Source of the DNA: Homarus americanus
Lineage: Eukaryota; Arthropoda; Malacostraca; Decapoda; Nephropidae
NCBI RefSeq assembly: GCF_018991925.1
Contig: NW_024735503.1
Span: 3,013,021 to 3,077,020 of the forward strand
Reading direction: 5' to 3'
DNA: 64,000 nucleotides
Below are positions 61,521 to 64,000 of the stretch, one piece after another (the stretch's first letter is position 1; every line of letters starts with the position of its first letter). Under the pieces are notes generated by a model. That model was not told the origin of the DNA. It made no database searches and worked only from the letters and a program-made list of their open reading frames with translations. The translations under genes and the position numbers were made by a program.

Positions 61521-64000
61521 GTCCCCTAATAGAAATATAACAATGTCCCCTGATAGAGTATAACAATGGCCCCAGGTCGAGTATAACAAAGTCCCCTGAT
61601 CGAGTATAACAAAGTCCCCTGGTCGAGTATAACAAAGTCCCCTGGTCGAGTATAACAAAGTCCCCTGGTCGAGTATAACAAAGTCCCATGATCGAGTATA
61701 ACAAAGGCCCCTGATCGAGTATAACAAAGGCCCCTGGGAGAGTATAAAAAAGCCCCTGATCGAGTATGAAAAAGTCCCCTCGTCGAGTATAAAACAGTCC
61801 CGTGATCGAGTATAACAAAGACCGGTCATCGAGTAAAACAAAGTCCCAAGATCGAGTATTACAAAGCCCTCTGATCGAATATAAAAAAAGCCCCCTGGTC
61901 GAGTATAACAAAGTGCCATGATCGAGTATAACAAAGTCCCAATATCGAGTATAACAAAGCCCCCTTGAACGAGTATGACAAAGTCCACTGATCAAGTACA
62001 GCAAAGTCCCTGATCGTGTATAACAAAGTCCCCTGATCGAGTATAACAAAGTCCCCTGATCGAGAAAACAAAGTCCCCTGATCGAGTATAAAAAAGCCCC
62101 CTTGATCGAGTATAACAAAGTCCCAATATCGAGTATAACAAAGCCCCCTTGATCGAGTATAACAAAGTCCACTGATCGAGTACAACAAAGTCCCCTAATC
62201 GTGTATAACAAAGTCCCCTGATCGAGTATAACAAAGTCCCCTGATCGAGTATAAAAAAGCCACATGATCGAGTATAACAAAGTCCCCTGATAGAAATATA
62301 ACAAAGTTCCCTGATAGAGTATAACAAGAGTCCCCTGGTCGAGTATAACAAATTACCCTGAAAGAGTATAACAAAGCCCCTGATCGAGTATAACAAAGTC
62401 CCCTGATCGAGTATAAAAAAGCCCCCTGATCGAGTATAACAAAGTCCCCTGATCGAATATAACAAAGTCCCCTGATCGAGTATTACAAAGTCCCCTGGTC
62501 GAGTATAACAAAGCCCTCTCATCGAGTATAACAAAGCCCCCTCATCGAGTATAAAAAAGTCCCCTGGTCGATTATAACAAACTCCCATGATCGAGTATAA
62601 CAAAGTCCCCTGATCGAATATAAGAAAGTCCCCTGATCGAGTATAACAAAATCCCCTGATCGAAAATAAGAAAGTCCTCTGATCGAGTATAACAAAGGCC
62701 CCTAATCTAAAATAACAAAGTCCACTATTCGAGTATAACAATGTCCCCTGATCGGGTATAACAAAGGCCCCAGATCGAGTATAAGAAAGGCCCCTGAATC
62801 GGTATAACAAAGTCCCCTGATGGAGTATAACAAATGCCCCTAATCGAGTATAGAAAAGTCCCCTGATCGAGTATAACAAATTCCCCTGATCGAGTATAAC
62901 AAAGCCCCTTCACCAAGTATAACAAAGCCCCCTCATCGAGTATAAAAAAGCCCCTGGTCGAGTATAACAAAGTGCCCTGGTCGAGTATAACAAAGTCCTA
63001 TGATCGAGTATAACAAAGGCCCCTCATCGAGTATAACAAAGGCCCCTAGTCGCGTATAACATAGTCCCCTCATCGAGTATAACAAAGTCCCCTGATCGAG
63101 TATAACAAAGTCCCCTGATCGAGTATAACAAACTCCCCTGATCGAATATAACAAATTTCCCTGCTCGAGTATAACAAAGATACCTGTTCGAGTATAACAA
63201 AGTCACTTGATCGAATATAAGAAAGCCATTGATCGAGTATAACAAAGTCCCCTCATCGAGTAAAACAAAGTCCCAAGATCGAGTATAACATAGTCCCCTG
63301 ATCGAGTATAACAAAGTCCCCTGATCGAATATAAGAAAGTCCCTGATCGATCACAACAAAATCCCCTGATCGAAAATAACAAAGTCCTCTGATGGAGTAT
63401 AACAAAGCCCCCTGATCGAGTATAACAAAGGCCCCTGATCGAATACAAAAAAGTCCTTTGATGGAGTATAACAAAGACCCTTAATGGAGTATAACAATGG
63501 CCCCTGATCGAGTATAACAAAGTACCAAGACCGAGTAGAACAAAGTCTCCTGATCGAGTATAACAAAGTCCCCTGATCGAATATAAGAAAGTCCCTTGAT
63601 CGAGTATAACTAAATCCCCTGATCGAAAATAACAAAGTGCTCTGATCGAAGTATAACAAAGCCCCCTGATCGAGTATAACAAAGGCCCCTGATCGAATAC
63701 AACAAAGTCCTCTGATCTAGTATAACAAAGACCCGTAATGGAGTATAACAGTGGCCCCTGATCGAGTATAACAAAGTCCCAAGACCGAGTATAACAAAGT
63801 CCCTGATCGAGTATAACAAAGTCCCCTCATCGACTGTAACAAAGTTCCCACATCGAGTGTAACAAATTCCTCTTATCGAGTATAACAAAGCCCCTGATCG
63901 AGTATAACAAAGTCCCCTCATCGAGTATAACAAAGTCCCGTGATCGAGTATAACGAAGGCCCTAATCGAGTATAACAAAGGCCCCTCATCGACTGTAACA

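Larger units (their letters stand above)
59403..64000 (-). repeat. 23-bp satellite array, domain D (inverted)
   Basis: The same monomer is seen here on the minus strand; on the + strand it reads GAGTATAACAAAG then TCCCCTGATC. The array is regular, with few indels. It has the A/C-type marker units as reverse complements (CCCTTAATGGAG near 60,003, 63,478 and a CCCGTAATGGAG form at 63,731), so it belongs to the domain A/C lineage, not B. The left half has retro-like TAGAAATATAAC units also found near 9,770 and 12,415 on the other strand. The longest open frame of the whole window (minus, 61,070-59,706, 454 codons, ATG start) is pure repeat. The array runs off the window end. Confidence 0.96.

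Overview
The window is almost entirely one satellite DNA family. The unit is 23 bp: GATCAGGGGAC followed directly by TTTGTTATACTC. It is repeated head to tail with point variants from base 1 to about 57,738 on the + strand, and again in opposite orientation from 59,403 to 64,000. Between the two arrays lies the only non-satellite DNA, about 1.56 kb (57,739-59,302). Its left part is a 5'-truncated, frameshifted fragment of a non-LTR retrotransposon on the minus strand, with a poly(A) tail and recognisable RNase H motifs. Two runs of exactly 100 N (45,946-46,045 and 59,303-59,402) are scaffold gaps. I see no intact protein-coding gene, no tRNA or rRNA, no CRISPR array and no bacterial features. 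The long satellite arrays, the RNase H-type poly(A) retroelement and the Hi-C-style 100-N gaps point to an animal nuclear genome assembly. An invertebrate with a repeat-rich genome is my guess, but the sequence does not prove a taxon.

Layout: satellite domain A, 1-27,540, regular; a block with many small indels, 27,541 to about 31,700; domain B, about 31,700-38,984, with a distinct set of variants; a second indel-rich block, 38,985-45,945; gap; indel-rich satellite, 46,046 to about 48,140; domain C, about 48,141-54,129, A-like and regular; a third indel-rich block, 54,130-57,738; poly(T) and the unique island, 57,739-59,302; gap; inverted satellite domain D, 59,403-64,000.

Above the 23-bp unit there is layered higher-order structure. 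Most of domain A is two collinear copies of a superunit with offsets of 13.9-15.4 kb (about 2.6-13.7 kb against 16.9-27.5 kb). Inside it are an exact-looking 1,101-bp tandem duplication and an approximately 0.9-kb one. Domain B has an approximately 2.83-2.87 kb repeat. Domain C has a 2,113-bp repeat and a 529-bp (23 x 23) repeat. Domain D has an approximately 1.52-kb repeat. These fit repeated unequal exchange or amplification of multi-monomer blocks.

The + strand looks full of open reading frames because the consensus monomer has no stop in any frame. As 23 is not a multiple of 3, every frame reads the same cyclic 23-residue peptide, composed of LLYSIRG, LCYTRSGD and FVILDQGT-like pieces. 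Most of these frames begin at TTG and end wherever a variant monomer creates a stop. I treat them as a by-product of repeat structure, not as genes. The strongest leads are the frame-independent coding property, the approximately 14-15 kb superunit, the indel-rich blocks that mirror clean blocks (probable assembly or base-calling artefact), and the inverted junction at the retroelement island.
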